Source: an uncultured Treponema sp. (GTDB taxonomy: Bacteria; Spirochaetota; Spirochaetia; Treponematales; Treponemataceae). From it: 15,602 nucleotides of DNA. Of the stretch, positions 1 through 7,325 are shown in pieces (positions within the stretch are counted from its first letter, which is position 1; the number at the start of each line of letters is the position of its first letter). Location of the stretch: NCBI GenBank assembly GCA_937915735.1, contig CALGGS010000209.1:1-15602 (forward strand), written 5' to 3'. Under the pieces are notes generated by a model. It had not been told where the DNA came from and made no database searches. It was given only the letters and a program-made list of their open reading frames with translations. The position numbers were made by a program, and so were the translations under genes.

Positions 1-8
1 TTGGTACA

Positions 9-16
9 CTCCTTTT
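9..16 (-). promoter_or_regulatory. Ribosome-binding site of a gene beyond the left edge
   Basis: On the minus strand this reads AAAAGGAG, a strong Shine-Dalgarno, followed by only eight bases before the window ends. The start codon of the next minus-strand gene should therefore lie just outside. This indicates that the parB-like gene is not the last gene of its operon. It is preceded by a 7-bp hairpin (positions 19-25 with 30-36, 4-nt loop). That hairpin has no T-run on the minus strand and so does not look like a terminator. Confidence 0.55.
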
Positions 17-18
17 GA

Positions 19-36
19 GGGGAACAATCGTTCCCC
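19..36. repeat. GGGGAAC/GTTCCCC hairpin
   Basis: Perfect 7-bp inverted repeat with an AATC loop, lying between the ParB-like stop codon and the next ribosome-binding site. On the plus strand it is followed by a loose T-rich stretch. On the minus strand no T-run follows. It could be an mRNA processing or stability hairpin, or a weak plus-strand terminator. Its role is unknown. Confidence 0.4.
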
Positions 37-58
37 ATTACTTTTGTTTACTCTTTAT

Positions 59-1825
59 TTAGCTTTCATAAACAATGTTTTCATCGGACCAGTCATCATC
101 CCCGTCGGTAGATTCGTCCGAATCGTCTTCGTATTCCCCGAAGTCGTCTTCATCTGCTTCTGTTCCTTCATCAGGTTCTGATACATCTTCCGGCTCGTCT
201 GATTCCGAAGTTTCTGCTGCATTATCAGATTGTCCGTCTGGTTTTATTGATTCCAATGCGGCCTCGTCTCGAAGTTTTGTAAGATCCACATCAAGATGCT
301 CAAAAATCTTCTGCCAGTCAGAATTATCAAGTCCGTCAATATGAGGCTTCGTTTTGTAACCACTAAGAGATGATTTGAGAAGAAGCCGGAGCATATCACC
401 GCGTCTTTGTGTTAAGAGTTTTTCATAGAGTGCCACTGAGTAAACGCTGTCATCATCTGCGATTTTTGCATCCGGCAAGGCTTCCTTGATTTCTTTGACT
501 GAACAATAAAGAAGAACCAGAAGGGCAATCTGTTCAGTAACAAGGATTTTTTCATCATCTTTGTTTGTAGAAACAGCGGTGCGCAGCTTCTCCTCAAAGA
601 TTTTTCCAGCTTTATCTTCCCAAGCCCAATACTGCTTGTCATCAGCAAGGATTTCAGAAAGTTTTTCTTCGGGCACGGCTCTGAAAATGTCAGAAAGCTT
701 GCTTTTTCTTTTCTCCTGCCATGATTCAGACTGGTCTTCCTTTTCATCGTCTTTGTAATACAGGGCATCGATATCAGAACGCTTCGCAAGCTCAACGAAT
801 TCAAAATCCGTACCATTCCAGCATGGCACCCACTCAACCTTGCACTCGGCTTCAAGCTGATTTTTGATTCGCATATCGTCTTCGTCATAAGTGTCATAAT
901 TGCCGAGGTCATCTTCATCATCTTCAATTTCTGTGATTTCGAGACCGGAAACTTTAATACCTTCTGGGATAGTTTCCGTAGTCACGATACGGCTACCATC
1001 CCAGGCATCAACTTCCGGCTTTCCTCTTTCACGCTCGCTGAATTCCGTGAATGCGGATTCAATGCGTGCCTGAAATTTCTTGCAGTAGCAGAAATGGTCA
1101 AGACATCTGTCGTCCGATTCCGCAAGTTCCGGGAAAAGTGTCTTGTCAGAAAAGTGTGTACGCTTTGAACAAGCTACACAATCTTCGCAGTTTCCTAGAC
1201 AGTGCAGAAAATCATTGCTTGCGTTTCTTATCTCGCCTTTGATATCCCATTCGCTGATTGCATAAGTTCCATAGGTGATTTTTGCACCTTTATCAGCGAT
1301 TTTCTTCTGCGCTTCTTCCGGCAGGTCAGAAGCCATTGCGGCCACATGAAGCGATACTCTTCCGGCTTTGTACAGTTCACGCATCTCAGGAACAAGCCGA
1401 GCGAGCTTTGCCCGCTGATAAACAGTGCTTTTGTTACGGCAGAAAAGAGCTGCAAGTTCTTCCACGGGAGTTCCCTTTGCAAGTTCCTTTGCATAAAGGA
1501 CACCCTCATCGATTGCATTCATTTCCTCACGAGCAGCGTTTTCTGAAAGAGCAATCATCTCCTCGCTGTCCGCTCCAAGTTCGTCGGAGCCGTAGACATC
1601 CGCACGGATTTCAGTCCAGCCCAGTGATTCGGCGGCTGCACATCTGCGCCGTCCGGCAATGATACGGTAGCGGTATGAATTGGATATATCCTCTACCACA
1701 GTAACCGCGTTAATCTGACCGTACTTAGCCATGTTGCGGGCAAGCGATTCAATATCACCTTTTCCGCCCTCGGTACGGTCTTCGTTCATCGCGATTTCAC
1801 CGATTAAGATTTTTTCTGTTTTCAT
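59..1825 (-). CDS. ParB-like DNA-binding protein with cysteine cluster
   Basis: A 588-aa ParB/Spo0J-family protein, probably a DNA-binding or CTP-switch-type protein used for segregation or gene control. The N-terminal ParB domain spans about residues 3-100, with AGRRR (57-61) in the place of the family's GERR motif and ENAAREEMNAIDEG (95-108) as the second conserved box. A helix-turn-helix follows at about 119-143. Next comes a cysteine cluster (C209, C213, C216, C219, C241, C246, C248) that resembles the C..C..KRT...C.D..C pattern of ParB-like proteins on mobile elements and may bind zinc. The last 70 residues are extremely acidic (D/E/S-rich) and probably disordered. A GGAGG ribosome-binding site sits just before the ATG at 1825. 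No ParA partner is visible in the window, so plasmid-style partition is not established; a role as a phage regulator or nuclease-like ParB is equally possible. Confidence 0.8.
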   Translation of the reverse strand: MKTEKILIGEIAMNEDRTEGGKGDIESLARNMAKYGQINAVTVVEDISNSYRYRIIAGRRRCAAAESLGWTEIRADVYGSDELGADSEEMIALSENAAREEMNAIDEGVLYAKELAKGTPVEELAALFCRNKSTVYQRAKLARLVPEMRELYKAGRVSLHVAAMASDLPEEAQKKIADKGAKITYGTYAISEWDIKGEIRNASNDFLHCLGNCEDCVACSKRTHFSDKTLFPELAESDDRCLDHFCYCKKFQARIESAFTEFSERERGKPEVDAWDGSRIVTTETIPEGIKVSGLEITEIEDDEDDLGNYDTYDEDDMRIKNQLEAECKVEWVPCWNGTDFEFVELAKRSDIDALYYKDDEKEDQSESWQEKRKSKLSDIFRAVPEEKLSEILADDKQYWAWEDKAGKIFEEKLRTAVSTNKDDEKILVTEQIALLVLLYCSVKEIKEALPDAKIADDDSVYSVALYEKLLTQRRGDMLRLLLKSSLSGYKTKPHIDGLDNSDWQKIFEHLDVDLTKLRDEAALESIKPDGQSDNAAETSESDEPEDVSEPDEGTEADEDDFGEYEDDSDESTDGDDDWSDENIVYES

Positions 1826-1850
1826 CTTTTACCTCCATGAAAAGAATGAA

Positions 1851-1944
1851 TGCCGCAGCCGGGAGTCGAACCCGTGCTGTCCTATAGACCACAGGGGGTG
1901 GGAAGGGATAATCCTGCGATGTCTTACCGTTCCATCACTGCGGC
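1851..1944 (-). tRNA. tRNA-Leu-like gene with enlarged anticodon loop (possible pseudo-tRNA)
   Basis: A 94-nt class II tRNA-like sequence between the comM-like and parB-like genes. The acceptor stem GCCGCAG/CTGCGGC is a perfect 7 bp and the discriminator base is A. The T arm has the standard TTCGA loop with a CGGG/CCCG stem. The D arm (ATG...CAT with CGGTAAGA in the loop) and the GCAGG/CCTGT anticodon stem match the usual bacterial tRNA-Leu pattern. A long variable arm contains a GTC/GAC stem. The oddity is the anticodon loop: about 17 nt instead of 7, C/T-rich (TATCCCTTCCCACC), so no leucine anticodon can be assigned. CCA is not encoded. It may be a decayed tRNA, a non-decoding decoy or mimic, or a tRNA with a tiny insertion. 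By position it would be co-transcribed with its neighbours. The tRNA-like fold is well supported; function is unknown. Confidence 0.6.
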
Positions 1945-2003
1945 GTTGCCGTCTGTCCGACTGTCAACCGTCTTCCCGATTTGCCAATCCAAATTGCTAT
2001 GTA

Positions 2004-2024
2004 AAACGCTTGCTAAAGGCGTTT
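2004..2024 (-). terminator. Weak hairpin after the comM-like gene
   Basis: AAACGC/GCGTTT 6-bp stem with a 9-nt loop, nine bases after the comM-like stop codon. On the minus strand the stem ends in a short T-run that is partly inside the stem. It could be a weak or leaky terminator, or a processing signal that frees the tRNA-like element downstream. The stem is short and AT-rich at its base, so confidence is low. Confidence 0.3.
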
Positions 2025-2032
2025 GTACCCGA

Positions 2033-3511
2033 TTAAAGTGAAATCTCCCAAGTGGCGAGTTTCACGGCTTCTTCAATATGTTCTTTTTGAATCAGCTCAA
2101 TGCCGTCCAGATCCGAAATTGTCCGGGCAACTACCAGTACATTCCGCTGACCTCTTGGCGAAAGTTCCGTTAGTTTTTCAAAGGCGTTCTTCGCATCATC
2201 TGCCATTGTGCAGAATGAGCCGATGTAAGTCGGAGTTATGTGCTGGTTGTACATTCCGCGCTTGCGCTGTATTTCCGTTGCTCTTGCGATTTTCTTACGC
2301 ATTTGCTCCAGAGTAAGTTTTTCTGTTCCGTCGTCCTTCCCTGTTGCATGAACTCTTATTGCTATGCGGTCCAAAAGCGGTGCAGAAAACTTATTCCAAT
2401 ACTGCTCAACAGATTTTCCTGAACAAAGGCAGATTTTTTCATCTTCGCCATAGTTTCCGCACGGGCAAGGATTCGCCGTCATAAGAAGCTGGAATTTCGC
2501 CGGATATGTTGTTGAGCGTCCGTCCCAGCAGAGCGTTATGTTTCCGCTTTCCATAGGCACCCTTAGCATCTGCAAAACAGAACTTCTGAACTCAGCAGCC
2601 TCATCAAGAAAAAGAACTCCGTTATGAGCAAGCGAAATCTCTCCCGGTCTGCAATTCACACCGCCACCGCAGATTCCTTCCATGCTCGCTGTCTGGTGCG
2701 GCCAACGGAACGGAGGCACTTTCACGAGTTCATCTTTTGCAGGAAGAAGTCCTGCCAGCGAGTGTATTCTTGTTACGCTCTGTGATTCCTCAACCGTGAG
2801 GGCTGGAAGAAGTGCCTGGAAGTGCTGCAAAGCAAGTGTTTTACCACATCCCGGTTTCCCGATTGCAAGCAGATGATGGCGACCTGCTGCGGCAATCATC
2901 ATCGCCCGAAGCAGTGCAGTGTCCTGTATTTTGTCTATAGACCCGTCATCTTCAAGCGGAAAAGTAATTCCGTTGTTTCTGATGCGTGGTAAATCCGGCA
3001 CCTTGCCGTTATCTATCAAAGTGGCAATGTGATAAGCAGCTTTGAGCGTATCAACTTTGTAAGCCGTAACGCCGTCTGGAATCTCACTAGACGGCACATC
3101 AGCTGAAACGATTGCCTTTGTAATACCCGCAGCCTTAGCAGATTCAAGAGCCGCATAAGTTCCTCGTACAGGCCGGAGCTTTCCCGAAAGTTCAAGCTCC
3201 GCATAACAGAGCCAGGTGTCAGTTGCATGTGCCACAGGATTCTGTTTGTCGAGAATCTCAAGAGCAATCGCAAGGTCAAAGACAGCTCCTTCTTTTTTCA
3301 AATCAGCTGGAGAAAGGCTTATCAAAACCCTTTCTTCCGGAAAATCAAATCCGCTGTTCTTGATTGCTGCTTTCACACGCTCTCGGGCTTCTTTCACAGA
3401 ACCGTCCGCTAGCCCAACAATGTCTACAGCAGGAATTCCTTTGCGCAGATCCGCTTCAACCTTGACCAGCGCACCCTCATATCCGAATGGTGAAAAACTG
3501 TAAATGTTCAT
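2033..3511 (-). CDS. comM: ComM/YifB-family AAA+ ATPase (Mg-chelatase-like)
   Basis: A 492-aa, essentially full-length member of the ComM (YifB) family. Characterised members are hexameric helicases that drive branch migration during recombination in natural transformation. The N-terminal Lon-protease-like (ChlI) domain spans about 1-165 and keeps the hallmark SPADLKKEGAVFDL at 67-80. The AAA+ core has Walker A GKPGCGKT (218-225), Walker B VLFLDE (299-304), sensor region NPCPCG with a C..C...C.C knuckle (C349, C351, C361, C363), and the LLDRI arginine-finger segment (379-383). A C-terminal Mg-chelatase domain ends the protein (SPRGQRNVLVVARTISDL). Divergences include RWPHQ where most members have RAPHH. 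A GGAGG ribosome-binding site precedes the ATG. Its promoter closely matches that of the SbcDC operon, which argues that it belongs to the element rather than being a stray host gene. Confidence 0.88.
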   Translation of the reverse strand: MNIYSFSPFGYEGALVKVEADLRKGIPAVDIVGLADGSVKEARERVKAAIKNSGFDFPEERVLISLSPADLKKEGAVFDLAIALEILDKQNPVAHATDTWLCYAELELSGKLRPVRGTYAALESAKAAGITKAIVSADVPSSEIPDGVTAYKVDTLKAAYHIATLIDNGKVPDLPRIRNNGITFPLEDDGSIDKIQDTALLRAMMIAAAGRHHLLAIGKPGCGKTLALQHFQALLPALTVEESQSVTRIHSLAGLLPAKDELVKVPPFRWPHQTASMEGICGGGVNCRPGEISLAHNGVLFLDEAAEFRSSVLQMLRVPMESGNITLCWDGRSTTYPAKFQLLMTANPCPCGNYGEDEKICLCSGKSVEQYWNKFSAPLLDRIAIRVHATGKDDGTEKLTLEQMRKKIARATEIQRKRGMYNQHITPTYIGSFCTMADDAKNAFEKLTELSPRGQRNVLVVARTISDLDGIELIQKEHIEEAVKLATWEISL

Positions 3512-3542
3512 AATTTCCTCCGTTGTTTCAGTTTCTGCTGAC

Positions 3543-3570
3543 AGATTAAGGTAACAACCTTATTCTTCAA
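3543..3570 (-). promoter_or_regulatory. Promoter of the comM-tRNA-parB unit with shared operator-like spacer
   Basis: On the minus strand, -35 TTGAAG (3565-3570), a 16-bp spacer and -10 TAATCT (3543-3548) place the transcription start about 25 bases before the comM-like ATG. The spacer contains an inverted repeat AAGGT-TGTT-ACCTT. The -35 plus the following bases (TTGAAGAATAA) and the ACCTTA next to the -10 recur at 8702-8729 with the same spacing, so the two operons are probably controlled together. Confidence 0.6.
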
Positions 3571-3588
3571 GCCTTTTCTCGCAGTTTC

Positions 3589-3864
3589 TTACAGTTTTCC
3601 GCAGAGCCGTTTCAGAGCTTCTGCAGGCCGGAACTTAACGGAATGTCTTTTCGGCACTGAAAAGCCGCCGTTAAGATTGCTTCTGCGTTCCGGCAATTCA
3701 ATAACGCAAAATGTTCCGAACCCTCGAAGTTCCACGCGCTCGCCGGAAGCGACGGCATTCAGGAGCCACTCCACCGCAAGGAATGCAGATTGTTCCGCAT
3801 CCTTTAAAGTGCAGTCCTTATGCTCCTTTATGTACGCCGCCATGTCCGCACGAGTCTGCGTCAT
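3589..3864 (-). CDS. HU/IHF-family DNA-binding protein
   Basis: A 91-aa protein, the usual size of HU. The central VELRGFGTF (about 47-55) is the HU/IHF signature leading into the beta-arm. It is followed by a basic arm region and the closing KFRPAEALKRL helix. HU proteins bend and compact DNA as dimers and assist replication, recombination and phage regulation. The ATG at 3864 overlaps the TGA of the SbcD-SbcC gene (ATGA), with GGAG seven bases upstream. The longer reading from a GTG at 3870 would place that ribosome-binding site on the start codon, so it was not chosen. It is the last gene of a four-gene coupled operon, so its dose should follow that of the recombination proteins. The N-terminus (MTQTRADMAAYIKEHKD) diverges from host-type HU, as expected for an element-borne copy. 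Confidence 0.85.
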   Translation of the reverse strand: MTQTRADMAAYIKEHKDCTLKDAEQSAFLAVEWLLNAVASGERVELRGFGTFCVIELPERRSNLNGGFSVPKRHSVKFRPAEALKRLCGKL

Positions 3865-6800
3865 AAGCACTCCATAGCGATTTTCTGCTCGACCATAGCC
3901 TTAACCTCGTTGGAATGTGTTATAATGATTGTGTGCCGAAGCTTTGCTGCTTCATGGCTCGCCTCAAGCATCCGGCAGTATGCTGTCTTTGCAGAAGCGT
4001 CCAGCGCACCGTCTGTTTCGTCCTGGAAACAGGTAAGGAACGCAAAGCCAGTGTTTCGGCGGCGGATAACCGCAAAAGCATCATAAATAGCGCGTTTAAT
4101 CCATACGGCTTCACCACCCGATTTATTTTCAAGCGTGGTAGTCTCACCGTCATCTGTGACCATAATCTTGAAGTCTTCAATTTGCTTTGTTTTCTTTCCA
4201 GCTCCGCCGATTCGTGTCGTCTCAATGCTGATTGTGAAGCGGTCGCCGTAGGCACTGTGCAGAAGGTTGTTTGCGGTCTCTGAGATTCCAGGAGCGAGTG
4301 CATCCAGTTCAAGAGCCTGAATTCCGTCCTTTCCGAATGCCTTAGTGACAAGCTCCCATTCTGTGCTCTCTGCTTTTGCTTCACCGGCCTGTTTCTCAGC
4401 TTCATCAAGCTGAGCTTTTTGACCGTCAATCTCAGAAAGATTCACCTTTGCTGATTCGATAGTTGTCTCAAGAGAAGCAATTTCTGACTTCACTCGTGTA
4501 TATTGAGCAGAAAGACCTTCATGCTTTACCTGGGCATCAATCAGTGCATTTCCGGCTTCCAGGTCCTTTTCAGAAGCCAGCCTTTCAACCACACTCTCAG
4601 CCTGTGAAAGAAGTTTTTTCTTGTCAGCTATTTGTGCATTCAAGCCCTCTATTCTCACAAGCGCAGTTTTTGCAGTTTCAAGTTCCGTGCGCACACGATT
4701 GATGTCGATTTTTGACATTTCCTGAACGGCATTATTCAGAACAGAAGCGTCAAAAACTTTTGTCTGCGGTTTCATCGGCTCTTCAAACGCAATCTCCGAA
4801 ATTTCCTGCGTAAGAGATGTGATTTCCTGATTGAGTTCTGCAAGAGAGTTTTCTTTCTCCGCAATACCATTCTCAATAAGTTTTATTGCCCGCTTTGCGT
4901 TATCACGCTTCTCTGTCAATTCGGTGATTTTATCCGCCGGGAGTTTCTGACCGCATGTCGGACATGTATCATTGAATTCAGCGGCATCACGCTCGTGGAG
5001 TTTTATGTCATTCCGAGCATTGGCAATCTCACGCTCAACAGAAGCCTTTTTGTCTGCAAGTTCATCACGCCCCTTTTCAATTTTTCTAACTTTATCGTCA
5101 TAGGCAGATTTCTGAGAGAGATAGTCAGCCATGCGCTTAGAGTTTTCCTCATTCAGCACATTCTGCTTTTTCTGCTCTTCACTCACAGTTTCCTGCAAAG
5201 CTTCATATTTTTTTACCAGAGCCTCGTTCGCTTCTTTTCCGTTGGCGGCATTTTCATTCTTGAAGATTTCACTCTCGATGCTTGCAATTTCGCCTTTAAC
5301 CTTTTCTGCATCAGCCCTTGCTTCTGATTCCCTATAAGCACGGTCTCGTTCTTTGTTAGCGCGTTCCTGTGCAGTGTTTAATTCTTCACGGGCTTTCTTA
5401 CCGTCTGCAGTGACTTTCTCAAGTTCTGCATTTTTTTCAGAAAGCTGTTTTTCGGCTTCTTTCATTGCATTTTCGACATCTGCACGGCGGCTTACTGTGA
5501 GTTCAAGTGTCTGAGCACGAATTTCAGCATCATGTGCCGTCTGATTCGCAGTCTTTGCACGGTCATTAGCAGCATCAGCAAATTTCTGCAGATAATCGAT
5601 TCCAGCCAGTTCTACGAACAGCGTTTTCTTCTCTCCGGCTGTAGCATCAGTGAGGTCAGGAAGGTTTTTCGTCGGTCTCTGGGTGATGAAAGCAGTGCGC
5701 AAGAAGAGTTCCATAGGTCCGAAAGTAGAAAGCACGAAGTCTTCATAAGGCGCAGAGTTCTTATCAACGCCAGGAACAGCTTCCCAGTTTGCCCCGCCGT
5801 CATTCGATGTATATGCGTAATAATTGCAGGAGCCGCTTTTAGTCTCGCCGTCAATCTGGATAAGGCACTTAACCATACGCTTGCTTTCGCGGTCACGGTA
5901 TATAACCTCACGGAAGCTGTCACGAAGACAGAAATGGTCTTGCAGTTTGCCCTTGCGAGTAAGAAGCTGCGGATATGGGTGGCAGTTCTCTATAAGAGTC
6001 GTCTTTCCCTTGCCGTTCTCTCCTGTAAGTGCGATAAGGCCGGAATCGTAAGAATCAAAATCAATGCTGATTTCGTCCTTTCCGATTCCTTTTTTAATTC
6101 CTGTAGACCCACGGAGTTTGAGGCTGACAAGTTCCCATGCACCATGTGCCTTTGCACTGTCTTTTGAGATTTCAGTATCAAGTTCTGCAATCTTTTTGAG
6201 TACGGAATCTTTAAGTTCGATTCCCGAATTCTCCGCCCATACTTTGTATTTCTCAGAAACACCGGCTGCTTCCGTTATCTCTGCCGCACGGACTGTCTCA
6301 ACAGGAATATCGGAGATTGTCACACGGGAACCTTCAACAGCACCATGAGCAAGAAGGTCAGCAAGAATAGTATCCTCATTCATCATCACCCGCTCTTCTT
6401 TTGTGCAGGTGATTTCAAGCCATACCCGCTTACCTTTGATTTCTTCACCGTTGATTTTGCATTCTGCCCCGCTTTCGATCTTCATATTCTGCGGATGAGG
6501 AAATTCCACACGCTCAACGCTGGCCGCAATTTTCGCACCCTCAATCTGTACAAGGTTGAATCCGGCTTTATGAGTTTCTCCGAAATCTTTCGGATAAATA
6601 GAGCCAGCGTAATAAGCAGGAAGAGTTCCGACCTGCTGTGGCTTATGGATATGTCCGAGTGCATAATAATCAGCCCCAATCTGAGACAAATCATCTATAC
6701 TGATTGAAATACCTGTTCCACGCTCAATAGTGCGGTCATTCTGCAGAGAGCATCCGGCAACATCTCCGTGATAGAGCATTACGCAAGGAAGCTCCGCATG

Positions 6801-7325
6801 GTCGCGCCTTTTAGCCGCAAGAATAAAGCAGAGTTTCTGCATTGAAGAGCGGAGCAACGCTTCGGTTTCGTCTTTACCTGCTGTTGCATTTGCAAGCAGA
6901 TACTTTTTCCGAGGCTCTGGTACACCCAAAATTACAGCCTTTGCTTCCGGGTGCGCTTTTCCGTCATCAAGAACTACACCTTCGTTTAACAAAAGGTATG
7001 ATTGCGCCGGTTCCAGAACCGTGATAGAATGTCCGCAGTTGATTTTGCGGAACACCTCCAGCGAGCCGTCGGTGTCATGGCTTGGCGTTCCGTAAATCAT
7101 GGCAACAGGGGCTTCGTCCGCGATGTCACGAATCGCGTCAACAAAGCCGTTGAAGCCGCTTGCCTCGGTATTCAGCATCGAAGCATCCCAAGTGTCCCCC
7201 GCTATGGCTACTAAATCCACGGGGGATTTTTTTATACTTTGTGCCAGGAAGTGGAGTGATTTTAATGCCTCTTCCTGATGTTCCCTGCAGCAGTGCAAAT
7301 CTGCGATATGAGCAACTTTTATCAT
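3861..7325 (-). CDS. SbcD-SbcC (Mre11-Rad50) single-chain fusion nuclease
   Basis: A 1154-aa protein that joins both subunits of the SbcCD double-strand-end nuclease. The SbcD/Mre11 phosphoesterase half spans about 1-340: ADLH (D9, H11), GDTWD (D44), GTPSHD (79-84), YHGD (H186), GHIH (H225, H227). The SbcC/Rad50 half starts near 395: Walker A GENGKGKT (435-442), long coiled coils at about 590-785 and 795-990, a zinc hook CPTC (788-791) between them, the ABC signature KSGGE (1068-1072), Walker B with D1102 and E1103, and H-loop H1137. In well-studied bacteria these are two separate genes. The family trims hairpins and blocked ends in an ATP- and Mn-dependent way. The third phosphoesterase motif is GTPSHD rather than GNHD, so the metal-bridging Asn is not obvious. 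The gene starts inside an ATGA overlap with the 385-aa gene and ends in one with the HU gene. Confidence 0.9.
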   Translation of the reverse strand: MIKVAHIADLHCCREHQEEALKSLHFLAQSIKKSPVDLVAIAGDTWDASMLNTEASGFNGFVDAIRDIADEAPVAMIYGTPSHDTDGSLEVFRKINCGHSITVLEPAQSYLLLNEGVVLDDGKAHPEAKAVILGVPEPRKKYLLANATAGKDETEALLRSSMQKLCFILAAKRRDHAELPCVMLYHGDVAGCSLQNDRTIERGTGISISIDDLSQIGADYYALGHIHKPQQVGTLPAYYAGSIYPKDFGETHKAGFNLVQIEGAKIAASVERVEFPHPQNMKIESGAECKINGEEIKGKRVWLEITCTKEERVMMNEDTILADLLAHGAVEGSRVTISDIPVETVRAAEITEAAGVSEKYKVWAENSGIELKDSVLKKIAELDTEISKDSAKAHGAWELVSLKLRGSTGIKKGIGKDEISIDFDSYDSGLIALTGENGKGKTTLIENCHPYPQLLTRKGKLQDHFCLRDSFREVIYRDRESKRMVKCLIQIDGETKSGSCNYYAYTSNDGGANWEAVPGVDKNSAPYEDFVLSTFGPMELFLRTAFITQRPTKNLPDLTDATAGEKKTLFVELAGIDYLQKFADAANDRAKTANQTAHDAEIRAQTLELTVSRRADVENAMKEAEKQLSEKNAELEKVTADGKKAREELNTAQERANKERDRAYRESEARADAEKVKGEIASIESEIFKNENAANGKEANEALVKKYEALQETVSEEQKKQNVLNEENSKRMADYLSQKSAYDDKVRKIEKGRDELADKKASVEREIANARNDIKLHERDAAEFNDTCPTCGQKLPADKITELTEKRDNAKRAIKLIENGIAEKENSLAELNQEITSLTQEISEIAFEEPMKPQTKVFDASVLNNAVQEMSKIDINRVRTELETAKTALVRIEGLNAQIADKKKLLSQAESVVERLASEKDLEAGNALIDAQVKHEGLSAQYTRVKSEIASLETTIESAKVNLSEIDGQKAQLDEAEKQAGEAKAESTEWELVTKAFGKDGIQALELDALAPGISETANNLLHSAYGDRFTISIETTRIGGAGKKTKQIEDFKIMVTDDGETTTLENKSGGEAVWIKRAIYDAFAVIRRRNTGFAFLTCFQDETDGALDASAKTAYCRMLEASHEAAKLRHTIIITHSNEVKAMVEQKIAMECL

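Noticed and set aside
38..47. TTACTTTTGT shared with 15560-15569 near the right edge, as a possible left/right attachment repeat
   Set aside because: Only 10 bases of AT-rich sequence. The left copy lies inside an operon that continues past the window edge, so it cannot be the element boundary.
1893..1905. G-run segment on the plus strand as a G-quadruplex
   Set aside because: Only three runs of three or more G. It is simply the complement of the C-rich anticodon loop insertion.
1962..1967. TTGACA on the minus strand upstream of the tRNA-like gene, as its promoter
   Set aside because: At 16-18 bp spacing the -10 position falls on GCCGCA inside the acceptor stem, with no TATAAT-like sequence.
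5532..6167. 211-aa plus-strand ORF opposite the SbcD-SbcC gene
   Set aside because: Shadow frame of a well-supported gene on the other strand, with no domain and no ribosome-binding site. The other opposite-strand ORFs within the large genes were dismissed for the same reason.
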